Assembly (NCBI RefSeq): GCF_014696355.1
Contig: NZ_JACJQA010000003.1
Span: 1-64,000 of the forward strand
DNA length: 64,000 bases
Source: Pseudanabaena sp. FACHB-1998
GTDB lineage: Bacteria; Cyanobacteriota; Cyanobacteriia; Pseudanabaenales; Pseudanabaenaceae
Reading direction: 5' to 3'
Below the pieces are notes generated by a model. That model did not search any database and had not been told where the DNA came from. It saw only the letters and a program-made list of their open reading frames with translations. Below, piece after piece: positions 18,511 through 27,054 of the stretch (within the stretch, counting starts at the first letter, position 1; the number at the start of each line of letters is the position of its first letter). The translations under genes and the position numbers were made by a program.

Positions 18511-18562
18511 TCAAGCGTGTGTTTTTTAACAGCTTGTCTAGGATAGCGCATATATGGCTAGA

Positions 18563-18592
18563 TAGCAAAAGAGGCGATCGCCTCTTTTGCTA
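18563..18592. repeat. 30-bp perfect palindrome centred on HIP1
   Basis: The arms TAGCAAAAGAGGCGA / TCGCCTCTTTTGCTA meet on GGCGATCGCC with no spacer. It is the only member here that closes on a HIP1 octamer instead of a triloop. Confidence 0.8.
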
Positions 18593-18618
18593 CCGTCGAT
18601 TAAGGTTTGGCATATTAT

Positions 18619-18665
18619 CCATAAACCTTAAAAAGCTTGCAAATCAAGCTTTTTAAGGTTTATGG
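18619..18665. terminator. Hairpin upstream of rpsB, downstream side of Rpn gene
   Basis: 21-bp perfect outer stem (18619-18639 / 18645-18665). The apex reads TTGC-AAA-TCAA, a one-base decay of GC-AAA-GC. It may end transcription of the Rpn gene that stops at 18713. Confidence 0.7.
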
Positions 18666-18712
18666 AGGGTTTTAAGAACAAGCACGAGGTAATTGATGGA
18701 TACCTTATTCAC

Positions 18713-19561
18713 CTAAATCCTATTAATAGCTTCATAGGATAAACCAGTCGATTCAGCAATAACTTCTATAGCTATATTCTGATCTTTCAATGCTTTAGCA
18801 ACTTTCTCAATACCCTTTTCAATGCCTTTCTCAATACCGACTTTTTCTCCTTCTTCAAAAGCAGTATCAAAAACATTTTTTACTTCGAGATACTGGACTA
18901 AGCTCTTTTTGTATTGTTCGTACTGTTCTATATTTAAGTGTGATATTTCTGCAATTTCAAAACCCTTCTGAAAGATTGGTTCATTCAATATTGCGGGTAT
19001 ATGATTAAAACTTTCTAGGTTTTTTAAAAAATATAACCATTTATCGAAATGCGTTACCAATTCATTTTCTTGTTTATTGAATAACGGCATTTGCAAAAAT
19101 TTAAAGTTTAATTTATCAAAGAAAATATCACCATCTTGGTCTTTTAAACATACATCGCGTCTAAATTTTGGCGTTGTATGTTCATCGTATTCAAAATCTA
19201 ATATAGCTATGAAATAGATTGGTAGTAAATGAAAATTCCAATCACCTTTTTCAGATTGTTCTCTAATTGGAAAGGTGGAATAAAATAAGGCCCGATCTTT
19301 AAAATATTTAATTTTTGCTTTTTGCATTTCGACAATAAATTTATCGCCAGTTTTGCTTTCGCAATAAATATCAAAAATCGCCTTACGCTCTGTGACTGTA
19401 TCGGCTAAGTTTTCAGGATTTTTAAATGCCAACTGCTGGATTTGATGATGTATTGGTAAAAGTTGATTGAGAAAATCAATGAGTAAATCTTTGCTACCTT
19501 CTTCGCCAAAAAGTTTTTTAAATCCAAAATCCGTATAAGGATTAAAGTATTTCGCAACCAT
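18713..19561 (-). CDS. Rpn-family recombination-promoting nuclease / PD-(D/E)XK transposase-like
   Basis: About 282 residues with the Rpn/transposase_31 opening 'NPYTDFGFKKLFGEEGSKDLLIDFLN' and the nuclease core 'ERKAIFDIYCESKTGDKFIVEMQ' (D, E-x-Q). The C-terminus has a Gly-Ile-Glu-Lys repeat ('EKGIEKGIEK') that is probably a coiled coil of slippage origin. E. coli Rpn proteins are DNA endonucleases, and some carry internally translated short forms that act as antitoxins. The ATG at 19561 has GGAG 8 nt upstream, favouring it over the GTG at 19567. A paralogue lies at 52766-53710. Confidence 0.85.
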   Translation of the reverse strand: MVAKYFNPYTDFGFKKLFGEEGSKDLLIDFLNQLLPIHHQIQQLAFKNPENLADTVTERKAIFDIYCESKTGDKFIVEMQKAKIKYFKDRALFYSTFPIREQSEKGDWNFHLLPIYFIAILDFEYDEHTTPKFRRDVCLKDQDGDIFFDKLNFKFLQMPLFNKQENELVTHFDKWLYFLKNLESFNHIPAILNEPIFQKGFEIAEISHLNIEQYEQYKKSLVQYLEVKNVFDTAFEEGEKVGIEKGIEKGIEKVAKALKDQNIAIEVIAESTGLSYEAINRI

Positions 19562-19677
19562 AATCACTTCTCCAAGATTATTTTAATAAAGTATTCACTG
19601 AACAACTATGTATTTAGAAAATCTCATCTAAATATTTTCTGTGTAAATCAAATATGCTCTTAAGAACCTTTAATATA

Positions 19678-20364
19678 TCATATTTGTTTTAGTATTTCTT
19701 TTATTTTATGATCATTGTAAGACACCTTGTTACCTGAAATTGTTATAGCACTCTGTGTAGTTAGTAAGCTAAAAATATCTGCTGGTGAATGAGGTGAATC
19801 TTTGAACTTATTTCTAATGTTATTCATCAGAGTATCTATACTTGCTGGTCTATTTTGGCTATAGGTAAGAAGATGGGTGCAATATATTTTGAGTGGTGAA
19901 ACTAAAACTGTAGATTCATCTGTATTTTTTGTAGATGTAGTGGTTTTATTTTCTTCTTTTTTGGTACTTATCCGCTCAGCCGAACGACCCTGACTTTTAA
20001 GTAAATTGACAACATGATCTAAATCAGTATCATTTGAAATGATTACAAAATGAGTTTCCTTGTGCAACTGTTGCATTAAAACACCAGCAAAAAAGCAAAT
20101 GCCAAAGTCTGCTGCATTTTTGCCGCCATTTGTCATTTTGAAAATCTTGAGCTTGTTTGAAATTACTGTTGTACTTAATGGAATAAGCCAATCAAGAGGT
20201 ATTTTTGCTCCTGTTTGTGCATAGCAAATTACAACTTGAGAGAATTGTTCTAATTTTTCTTGCAGATGAGAAATTTGATCAGGACAATTTTCTAAATCAA
20301 TCAATAATACTCTGCCTACCTCATCATCATCTTGATTGGAATTGTGGCTATCTTCGATCATCAT
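19678..20364 (-). CDS. NYN/PIN-like domain protein with C-terminal LOTUS-like region
   Basis: 228 residues. The N-terminal domain (about 15-140) shows PIN-fold acidic motifs: 'RVLLIDLENCPD', 'GGKNAADFGICFFAG' and 'VIISNDTDLDHVV', as in NYN/LabA-type ribonucleases. A Ser/Thr/Lys/Glu linker follows. The last 65 residues ('PASIDTLMNNIRNKFKDS...TISGNKVSYN') resemble the winged-helix OST-HTH/LOTUS module that often accompanies NYN domains and binds RNA. An RNA-processing role is likely from domain architecture but untested. It is a single gene with no clear operon partner. Confidence 0.7.
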   Translation of the reverse strand: MMIEDSHNSNQDDDEVGRVLLIDLENCPDQISHLQEKLEQFSQVVICYAQTGAKIPLDWLIPLSTTVISNKLKIFKMTNGGKNAADFGICFFAGVLMQQLHKETHFVIISNDTDLDHVVNLLKSQGRSAERISTKKEENKTTTSTKNTDESTVLVSPLKIYCTHLLTYSQNRPASIDTLMNNIRNKFKDSPHSPADIFSLLTTQSAITISGNKVSYNDHKIKEILKQI

Positions 20365-20440
20365 TCTTTATAAATATTAAGTTGAGCCACAGTCTTGCAA
20401 ACTCGTAAATCAGTTGCGAGACTGCGCTAAAAAAATTATT

Positions 20441-21517
20441 TTACGATTGGACTTTAGCCGCGATCGCCTTAGCAATCTCTTTTAATGCCTTAGCCGAAGC
20501 CGAATCAGGATGACCTAACACAATTGGCACACCGCGATCGCCACCTTCGCGAAGACTGATTTCTAGAGGAACACAACCAAGCAACTCCACACCAAGCTCA
20601 TCGGAAGCCTTCTTACCACCACCAGAGCCAAAAATGTCGTACTGTTTATCGGGCATATCAGGCGGAATAAAATAGCTCATATTTTCGATGATGCCTAAAA
20701 CGGGAATGCCCATATTTTGGAACATTTTTAAACCCTTACGAGAATCTAAGAGCGATACAGTTTGCGGTGTAGTCACGATCACGGCTCCCGCTAATGGTAC
20801 AGATTGCGTGAGGGTTAGTTGGGCATCACCCGTACCGGGGGGCATATCCACAATTAAATAATCCAGTTCGCCCCAATTTGCTTGATAGAGAAACTGCCGA
20901 ATCACACCATTAAGCATTGGACCCCGCCAGACTACAGGCTGATCCTTCGCAATCAAAAATGCCATCGAAATCGTTTTTACGCCATAATTAAAGGCTGGCT
21001 CCACAACATCAGTGCCATTCTCAGCCTTTACCACCTTTACCTGAGCAGCTTCGACACCGAGCATTAAGGGTACATTGGGTCCATAAATATCCGCATCAAG
21101 TAGACCCACCTTTGCGCCCATATCAGCAAGAGCTACAGCAATATTTACGGATATCGAGGTTTTCCCTACGCCGCCTTTACCACTGGAGATGGCAATAATA
21201 TGTTTTACACCTTCGATACCTTGCAGGGCATTAGTGGGAGTTGCGGGAGTTGCGATCGCGGAACTATTGGCAATCACCTTTACCCAAACATCGGTAACTG
21301 TAGCGATCGCCTTAATCGCGGTTTTACATTCTTGGATTAAGGGATCGCGCTTGGGGCTATTGGGATCATTTAACAAAAGCGTAAAGCTGACTACCCCATT
21401 GGACTTAATGGCTATATCGCGCACCATATCCAATTCGATAATACTTTTGTGGCGATCGGGATCGATGATGGGTGTTAATACGTCCTTTATCGCTTGCAAG
21501 TCGTGTAAATCAGCCAT
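20441..21517 (-). CDS. mrp: Mrp/ApbC-type Fe-S carrier ATPase
   Basis: 358 residues: an N-terminal MIP18/DUF59 domain (about 1-85) followed by a P-loop ATPase with the deviant Walker A 'SSGKGGVGKTS' (about 110-120), 'LLDADIYGPNVP' and 'DYLIVDMPPGTGDAQLT'. Homologues carry Fe-S clusters to apoproteins. The C-terminal CPHC cluster motif of E. coli-type ApbC is replaced here by 'SYFIPPDMPDKQYDIFGSGGG' with no Cys pair, a common cyanobacterial variant as far as I recall. The gene stands alone. Confidence 0.92.
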   Translation of the reverse strand: MADLHDLQAIKDVLTPIIDPDRHKSIIELDMVRDIAIKSNGVVSFTLLLNDPNSPKRDPLIQECKTAIKAIATVTDVWVKVIANSSAIATPATPTNALQGIEGVKHIIAISSGKGGVGKTSISVNIAVALADMGAKVGLLDADIYGPNVPLMLGVEAAQVKVVKAENGTDVVEPAFNYGVKTISMAFLIAKDQPVVWRGPMLNGVIRQFLYQANWGELDYLIVDMPPGTGDAQLTLTQSVPLAGAVIVTTPQTVSLLDSRKGLKMFQNMGIPVLGIIENMSYFIPPDMPDKQYDIFGSGGGKKASDELGVELLGCVPLEISLREGGDRGVPIVLGHPDSASAKALKEIAKAIAAKVQS

Positions 21518-21715
21518 AGATTTAGAAAATTAAAAATTAAAAAAATTGCTTATAGTGTCAAGATTTCATTAAAGCCCAAATAAGAGCCAAAGTTATCGAT
21601 AAAGATTTATGCTTATGTAGAGATATTCTCTTACAGCATGGATTAAATATGCTGGGTCTATTAGTTATCTTTGGTTATCTTTGGTAAGTAATTCTCTAGG
21701 TCAGGAAATAAATAA

Positions 21716-22039
21716 ATGAGTAATGAAGTAAAAATTATCCAACCTTCGGGAAGGCTTGATGTTACAACTGCGGCTGATTTTCGCCGCCAAGTTAACGATA
21801 TTGCCTCTATTCCGCTTCCTCCTAAATACTTATTAGTAGATCTGCAAGAGATCACTTTTATGGACAGTTCTGGGCTTGGAGCATTAGTTTCGGCTTTAAA
21901 ATCTATTCGTAACAGTAACGGGGAAATGGTAATTTGTGGGGCTAACGATCAGGTTCAAATGCTCTTTGAACTGACAAGTATGACTAAAATTTTTAAGATT
22001 TATCCATCTGCTGAAGAATTTAAGGCAACTCTAGCCTAA
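21716..22039 (+). CDS. STAS-domain anti-sigma-factor antagonist
   Basis: 107 residues forming a single STAS domain. The phosphorylatable serine motif is present in 'ITFMDSSGLGALVSAL' (about 55). Such proteins bind anti-sigma or other HPK-type kinases when unphosphorylated and are reset by a PP2C phosphatase. A SpoIIE-type phosphatase with a receiver domain is encoded convergently only 180 nt away, a strong functional hint. The kinase partner is not in this window. A short GG-A-rich ribosome site precedes the ATG. Confidence 0.92.
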   Translation: MSNEVKIIQPSGRLDVTTAADFRRQVNDIASIPLPPKYLLVDLQEITFMDSSGLGALVSALKSIRNSNGEMVICGANDQVQMLFELTSMTKIFKIYPSAEEFKATLA

Positions 22040-22089
22040 ATTTTTAAGGCAATTTTCAATCAACCAAATCTCAAGATATTTTTTGAAAG

Positions 22090-22184
22090 TATAGCTGTGG
22101 TCACATGCATTAGGACAAATCAAAACTAGAAGTGAGTGGCGGCTTCTGAGGTTTCGTGTCCTAACAAGGCTGGCTATAGCTATA
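22090..22184. mobile_element. MITE family A copy with deleted right hairpin arm (95 bp)
   Basis: Ends TATAGCTGTGGTCACATGCA and (reversed) TATAGCTATAGCCAGCC match family A. The interior keeps 'AGAAGTGAGTGGCGG', then jumps to 'CTTCTGAGG', so the core and most of the right arm are gone. Confidence 0.65.
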
Positions 22185-22218
22185 TTTACTTGAGAAAGAT
22201 TATCTAAAAATTTTCACT

Positions 22219-23373
22219 TTAGACATGAAATTCTACTTCGAGCAAAGATAAATCATCTTCAAAGGGACGATTATTTGCGGCGGCTTTGACACAGCTTAAA
22301 ATATGCTCGATCCTTGATAAGCGATCGCTAGGAGTATGGATAAAAGCATCGATTAAAGCATTAAATCCCCAAATACTATCATCTTCTTGCGGAATCTCGT
22401 ATACACCGTCACTAAATAGATATAGACGACTATCTGTGTCAATCTCGCAGGTTTGATCGTGGTAATCAATATTAGGCATCATCCCAATCGGTAAGCCAGA
22501 GGTTTTGAGCAGCTTGATTTTAGGGATATCGTCATTAGAAATTAAAACTGCGGGTGGATGACCACCGCTAGCATAGACAAGTTGGTGGGTTTGCTTGTTA
22601 TATACCCCGTACCAAATAGTGAAATACATTTCGTTATGTACTGACATCTGAAATGTATTATTCAAGTCACGGAGTACTTGGCTTGGGCTAGAGAAATTAG
22701 TATTTTCCTGAGATGTAATGCTATTTCTCAAACTGCGGGTACGCATGATATTTAAGACTGATACCGATAGCAAAGCAGAGCCAACCCCATGCCCCGACAC
22801 ATCTAGCAAGTAAAGGGCTAAATGGTCCTGATCTAGCCAAAAATAGTCAAAGCTATCGCCTCCAAGTTGAGTGGAAGGCAAAAAGCTCGATTGAATGGAG
22901 ATTTCGCCTTCGATTGGTGCAGGTAAAAGCGATCGCACATATTGAGAAGCTTGAAATAACTCCTGCTCAATTACCTGCTTTTGGCGTTGGAGTTCTTGAG
23001 TCGCTTGATAAAGCCTAAGCCCCGCTCTCACCCTTGCTCTTAGTTCATTAATGCGTGGTGGCTTGCTTAAAAAGTCATCTGCCCCCATTTCTAATCCCTT
23101 AACCAAATCCCCTTCTTGATCACGAGCAGTGAGCAAGATCAAATAGATGCTCGACAGTTTGAGATTGCTTTTGATCTGGCGACATACCTCTAGCCCATCC
23201 ATAATCGGCATCATCCAATCACAAATGATTAGGGATGGATTGACTTCTTCAGCCTTAGCTAAACCTTCCTGTCCATCTTTTGCCAATATGACATCATAAC
23301 CCTGACTCTTGAGAAATCTCTGAAGAGTCATTCTCATAGTGGGATCGTCATCAATGATGAGAATTTGAGGCAT
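22219..23373 (-). CDS. Response regulator with SpoIIE/PP2C phosphatase output
   Basis: 384 residues. The receiver domain (1-120) has the acidic pocket 'IIDDD' and the phospho-acceptor D52 in 'IICDWMMP'. A coiled linker (about 125-155) leads to the PP2C SpoIIE domain (about 160-384) with 'SFDYFWLDQDHLALYLLDVSGHGVGSALLS' and 'LYLFSDGVYE' metal-binding acidic residues. It probably dephosphorylates a STAS protein in response to phosphorelay input, and the STAS gene at 21716 is its obvious candidate substrate. Confidence 0.92.
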   Translation of the reverse strand: MPQILIIDDDPTMRMTLQRFLKSQGYDVILAKDGQEGLAKAEEVNPSLIICDWMMPIMDGLEVCRQIKSNLKLSSIYLILLTARDQEGDLVKGLEMGADDFLSKPPRINELRARVRAGLRLYQATQELQRQKQVIEQELFQASQYVRSLLPAPIEGEISIQSSFLPSTQLGGDSFDYFWLDQDHLALYLLDVSGHGVGSALLSVSVLNIMRTRSLRNSITSQENTNFSSPSQVLRDLNNTFQMSVHNEMYFTIWYGVYNKQTHQLVYASGGHPPAVLISNDDIPKIKLLKTSGLPIGMMPNIDYHDQTCEIDTDSRLYLFSDGVYEIPQEDDSIWGFNALIDAFIHTPSDRLSRIEHILSCVKAAANNRPFEDDLSLLEVEFHV

Positions 23374-23456
23374 ATTGAATTATCAAGATTATAAATCACC
23401 GTTAAGTGATGAGATTCTTCGATTCTCTAGATTGATACACCACTTAGGGTGCTAAT

Positions 23457-23512
23457 AAAGAACCAAATTTTTTATAGGGCAGCATAGCTACTCTATAAAA
23501 AATTTGGTTCCT
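23457..23512. terminator. Long-stem hairpin between SpoIIE gene and CyanoP gene
   Basis: 17-bp perfect stem AACCAAATTTTTTATAG / CTATAAAAAATTTGGTT (23461-23477 / 23492-23508) with a 14-nt loop containing TAGCTA. It lies just downstream of the CyanoP stop. Confidence 0.65.
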
Positions 23513-23580
23513 TATTTTACTCTACTTCTCTTACGCAACTGACAAAACAGCTAGACTGCTTTGCTTACTCATGTAAGTAG

Positions 23581-24129
23581 CTATTCCGCAATACTGAAGG
23601 ACTTAGCAACTCTTGTAAATAAGTCTTTGACCTTATCCCATCTTTTTTCTGAGCTAGAAATATTCATGGTGTAAAGGTTGCCACGATTAGTTGTGACGGT
23701 TACGAGATCGTGGCGAGGTTCGCCTTGAAGACGCTTAACCGCGTACTCAAAGGTGTAGTATTTGCGATCGCCATCTTCTCTTTGGACTGCTTTTAGCAAC
23801 TGGGCTTGGCGACCAGAGCCATCGGGAGCAACTACTCTTTGTTGAACTCGCAAGCCGATCGCATCCACCTCACCGATTTCTTCTAAGTTTTTAACAGTCT
23901 CAAGTTTGCTAATTGCTACAGAGACGTTTTCGGAAGGCTCAATGATGTCATGAAATAAAATGTCAATCGCTGAATTACCTTTAGTTTCAGTCCAGCCATT
24001 GGGATACAAAAAGCGGTAGCCATCTTTACTATCTGCAAATGGCACTAGCCCACTGGTCGGAGTACTAGCACAACTGGTAAGAAATAGGGCAAGAACCACA
24101 AGCAATGTAGAGACGGCACGTTTGAGCAT
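23581..24129 (-). CDS. CyanoP, PsbP-like photosystem II lipoprotein
   Basis: 182 residues. The N-terminus is a lipoprotein signal peptide with lipobox 'LTSCAS' (Cys about 20), placing the protein on the thylakoid lumen or periplasmic face. The mature part matches the PsbP fold: 'FADSKDGYRFLYPNGWTE' and 'YYTFEYAVKR...RHDLVTVTTNRGNLYTMNISSSEKRWDK'. CyanoP associates with photosystem II and is thought to help its assembly rather than oxygen evolution. The TAG stop is part of TAGCTACTTA, the reversed end of MITE family B. Confidence 0.93.
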   Translation of the reverse strand: MLKRAVSTLLVVLALFLTSCASTPTSGLVPFADSKDGYRFLYPNGWTETKGNSAIDILFHDIIEPSENVSVAISKLETVKNLEEIGEVDAIGLRVQQRVVAPDGSGRQAQLLKAVQREDGDRKYYTFEYAVKRLQGEPRHDLVTVTTNRGNLYTMNISSSEKRWDKVKDLFTRVAKSFSIAE

Positions 24130-24570
24130 AATTTAGAAAATGAAGATTAAGTAAAGGGAATAATTAAGGTTTTTTGATAAAAAGTCTTAATAAATCTTAT
24201 CAAACAACAGTTGATAGTTAACAGTTTAACTGCTTTAGACGGTCTACCCCTAATAGGATACAGCACCATCGCAAACAATTTTTGGATAGATTTCTGGTCA
24301 AAAGCAACGCGAAGGGATTGTAAAACCAAAAGATAATTGCATCATAAGCTGACGCAATTATCTTTTGGTTTTATATCAGATTTGTAAAGTATTGCTTCAA
24401 AAGATTACACTTATTAACTAAAGGTATATTGCTATAACGGCTGTATGATAAGTTCTATACCGAAAGTCATAGAAAGAACTTGATTTAAGTCAATTCAATT
24501 TCGACACTTAAGTTTAAAAATCAACATTTTAATTCATATACTCAGTTCAAATAATCAAACGAGAGGTAAC
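24130..24570. other. Gene-free 441-nt stretch with a terminator-like hairpin
   Basis: Contains a 19-bp perfect stem (24322-24340 / 24354-24372) with a 13-nt loop, A-rich then T-rich. Nothing else recognisable except a weak TATAACGGCTG MITE-like end near 24433. Confidence 0.6.
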
Positions 24571-24765
24571 GTGGTGACTAGCAATAAATCTGTAACTCTT
24601 CAACAAGGCGATTTGAGTGACTATGTAACACATTTACAGTTGCATATGGCTTTGCAAGCTCGCAACCTCGTTCCAAATTTGAGTAGCGATCGCGCTCAAG
24701 ATAGCCGCAGCAGAATGCTTTCAAGCAGTCAGGCTGATTTTGAGAAATTAGCTTCTCGCTTGTAA
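24571..24765 (+). CDS. Small hypothetical protein (64 aa)
   Basis: Starts with GTG-GTG preceded by GAGAGG 5-8 nt upstream, a good ribosome site, which supports a real gene. The product is a soluble, helical 64-residue protein ('DLSDYVTHLQLHMALQARNLVPNL') with no Cys and no membrane segment. I recognise no family. HIP1 sites occur in frame. It lies downstream of a terminator-like hairpin and upstream of a MITE and mutS2, so it is probably transcribed alone. Confidence 0.55.
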   Translation: MVTSNKSVTLQQGDLSDYVTHLQLHMALQARNLVPNLSSDRAQDSRSRMLSSSQADFEKLASRL

Positions 24766-24778
24766 AATTTAAAGCTTT

Positions 24779-24900
24779 TAAGTAGCTAGGCATAATTAAT
24801 TACAAACCAAAACCCATAAAGTTTCGCTCGTACGGGGCGCGACTCTATGGGTTTTGGTAATTTATACCGCCAGACAAGAGGCTTAAGCCTCTTGTCTGGC
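24779..24900. mobile_element. MITE family B end plus two hairpins
   Basis: Starts with TAAGTAGCTAGGCATAATT (24779-24797). A dyad ACCAAAACCCATA / TATGGGTTTTGGT (24806-24818 / 24846-24858) follows. Next is a 32-bp perfect palindrome whose half is GCCAGACAAGAGGCTT (24869-24900). The right end of the element is not clear. Confidence 0.55.
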
Positions 24901-24985
24901 AAATTTTTTGGCACAATAGAAAAGTATTGCTTCACAGCAGTTAGCCCGCCTAACTGCCCTATGTCTATAAGTATTTTGAGGTGTC

Positions 24986-27046
24986 ATGCAAGCTGAGACG
25001 TTAGAACTGTTGGAATGGAATCGTTTATGTCAGCATTTATCAACATTCACAACGACGAAGCTGGGGGCGATCGCGGCTGTACATTTGCCCATACCTGAGC
25101 GCTATGAAGAAACATTGAATCTGTTATCGCAAACAAAAGAAGCCTATGCCCTAGAAGAACGCAATGCGGGGCTTGCACTAGATGGGATTCAAAATATTAC
25201 CGAGGCAGTATTACGCGCCGAGAAACAGGGGATATTGTCGGCAAATGAGCTATGGGCGATCGCCACGACTTTAGCGGGAGCCAGAAATTTGCGCCGCCAG
25301 TTAGATAATGCCGATTACTGCCCCAATTTACAGATATTAACTAGCGATTTACGCACCTATCCTGATATTGAGCAGGAGATTTATCGCTGCGTTGATGAAG
25401 GCGGCAATGTTTTAGATCGAGCTTCGGCGCGTTTAGGGGAAATTCGCGATGAATTAACTTCAGTCCGCGATCAGATTTTGACAAAGTTGCAAAATATCAT
25501 GCAGCGTAATGCTAGCTCTTTGCAGGAGCAGATTATTACTCAGCGCAACGATCGCTATGTCCTCTCAGTCAAATCGCCTCAACGCGATCGCATTCCGGGG
25601 GTAGTACATGATACCTCTAGCACGGGCATGACCCTATTTGTGGAGCCGAATTCTGTAGTACAGTCCAACAATCGGTTGCGGCAATTGCTCAAAATGGAGC
25701 AAACCCAAATCGAGATTATTTTGGCGGCGCTAAGCTCTAAGGTCTCCGATATCGCCGAAGATTTGCAAAGATTATTAATTATTGTTACCAAAATTGACCT
25801 AGCCGTGGCTAGGGCTAGGTATGCCTATTGGCTCAAGGCAAATCCACCCCACTTTGTCGAGCATGGTACAAATGAGGCGATCGTCCTGCGGCAATTGCGA
25901 CACCCCTTGCTAGTGTGGCAACAGCAAAACGAAGAAGGGCGAGAAGTCGTACCTGTGGATGTGTTAGTTTCGCCCCAGATTTCCGTAGTCGTGATTACGG
26001 GGCCGAATACGGGGGGCAAAACTGCCACCTTAAAAACCTTTGGCTTAACCGCACTCATGGCAAAGGCGGGGATGTATATTCCTGCGCGGGAGCCTGTGGA
26101 ACTGCCTTGGTTTGATTTGGTGCTTGCTGATATTGGCGATGAGCAGTCCCTACAGCAAAATTTATCGACATTTTCGGGACATATTCGCCGTATTGGGCGC
26201 ATTCTTGACGCAATTTCTGATCAATCTCTTGTGCTGCTTGATGAAGTGGGTGCGGGCACTGATCCCTCGGAGGGCAGTGCGATCGCCACCGCTTTATTGG
26301 AATATTTTGGCGAACATACGCGCCTGACGATCGCCACTACCCACTTTGGCGAACTCAAGGCTCTGAAGTACCAAAATCCCAAATTTGAAAATGCTTCCGT
26401 GGAATTTGACGATGCCTCCCTTGCGCCGACCTATCATCTACTGTGGGGAATCCCCGGGCGATCTAATGCCTTGGCGATCGCGGGGCGGTTAGGATTACCC
26501 CAAGATATTCTAGAAGCAGCCCAAGTGCGGGTGGGCATCGGTTCTGCCGAGATGAATGAGGTAATTGCCGAGCTAGAAGCCCAACGCCGCGAACAAACCC
26601 AGAAAACCCAAGCCACCGCCCATCTTTTGACTGAAACCGAACGTTTGCATCAAGAAATTTTGCAACGTGCCGAGCAGATGCGATCGCAGGCTAAGGAATT
26701 GCGCGATCGCCAAGAAAAAGAAGTCGCCGCCGCGATCGCCCAAGCCCAAAAAGAAGTCGGTCGCGTCATCCGCAAACTCCAAAAAGGCGAACAAAAGGGC
26801 GAACAGGTGGCTACCGATGTCCAACGCACCGAACAACGCATTGAAGAGTTAACCAAGCGACATATGCCCGTTGTCCCCGAAGAAAAAATTGAGGTACAGA
26901 TAAAAGTAGGCGATCGCGTAAGAATTCCTAAATTCGGCAAAGTCGCACAGGTTTTGACCGCACCCAATAGTTCAGGAGAATTTTCAGTGCGCTTAGGTCA
27001 CATGAAGCTTTCCGTCAGCCTCACAGATATCGAAATTATTAAATAA
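24986..27046 (+). CDS. mutS2: MutS2-family ATPase lacking the Smr nuclease domain
   Basis: 686 residues. It has the clamp/lever region, the ATPase with Walker A 'VITGPNTGGKTATLKTFGL' (about 340), 'SLVLLDEVGAGTDPSEGSAIA' (Walker B) and 'TIATTHFGELKAL'. A long coiled coil (about 520-630) is followed by a KOW-like segment 'IKVGDRVRIPKFGKVAQVL'. It stops right there. Typical MutS2 proteins run to about 780-820 residues and end with an Smr endonuclease domain, which is absent here. MutS2 binds branched DNA and, in some bacteria, collided ribosomes. A GAGG ribosome site precedes the ATG; narM starts 8 nt after the stop. Confidence 0.93.
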   Translation: MQAETLELLEWNRLCQHLSTFTTTKLGAIAAVHLPIPERYEETLNLLSQTKEAYALEERNAGLALDGIQNITEAVLRAEKQGILSANELWAIATTLAGARNLRRQLDNADYCPNLQILTSDLRTYPDIEQEIYRCVDEGGNVLDRASARLGEIRDELTSVRDQILTKLQNIMQRNASSLQEQIITQRNDRYVLSVKSPQRDRIPGVVHDTSSTGMTLFVEPNSVVQSNNRLRQLLKMEQTQIEIILAALSSKVSDIAEDLQRLLIIVTKIDLAVARARYAYWLKANPPHFVEHGTNEAIVLRQLRHPLLVWQQQNEEGREVVPVDVLVSPQISVVVITGPNTGGKTATLKTFGLTALMAKAGMYIPAREPVELPWFDLVLADIGDEQSLQQNLSTFSGHIRRIGRILDAISDQSLVLLDEVGAGTDPSEGSAIATALLEYFGEHTRLTIATTHFGELKALKYQNPKFENASVEFDDASLAPTYHLLWGIPGRSNALAIAGRLGLPQDILEAAQVRVGIGSAEMNEVIAELEAQRREQTQKTQATAHLLTETERLHQEILQRAEQMRSQAKELRDRQEKEVAAAIAQAQKEVGRVIRKLQKGEQKGEQVATDVQRTEQRIEELTKRHMPVVPEEKIEVQIKVGDRVRIPKFGKVAQVLTAPNSSGEFSVRLGHMKLSVSLTDIEIIK

Positions 27047-27054
27047 AACTCCCT

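Noticed and set aside
18713-19561. Insertion sequence on the basis of the 'transposase-like' family name
   Set aside because: Rpn-type proteins are nucleases. No terminal inverted repeats or target duplication flank either copy.
26573-26967. Minus-strand frames opposite mutS2
   Set aside because: They mirror the coiled-coil coding region, have low-complexity products and no start signals.
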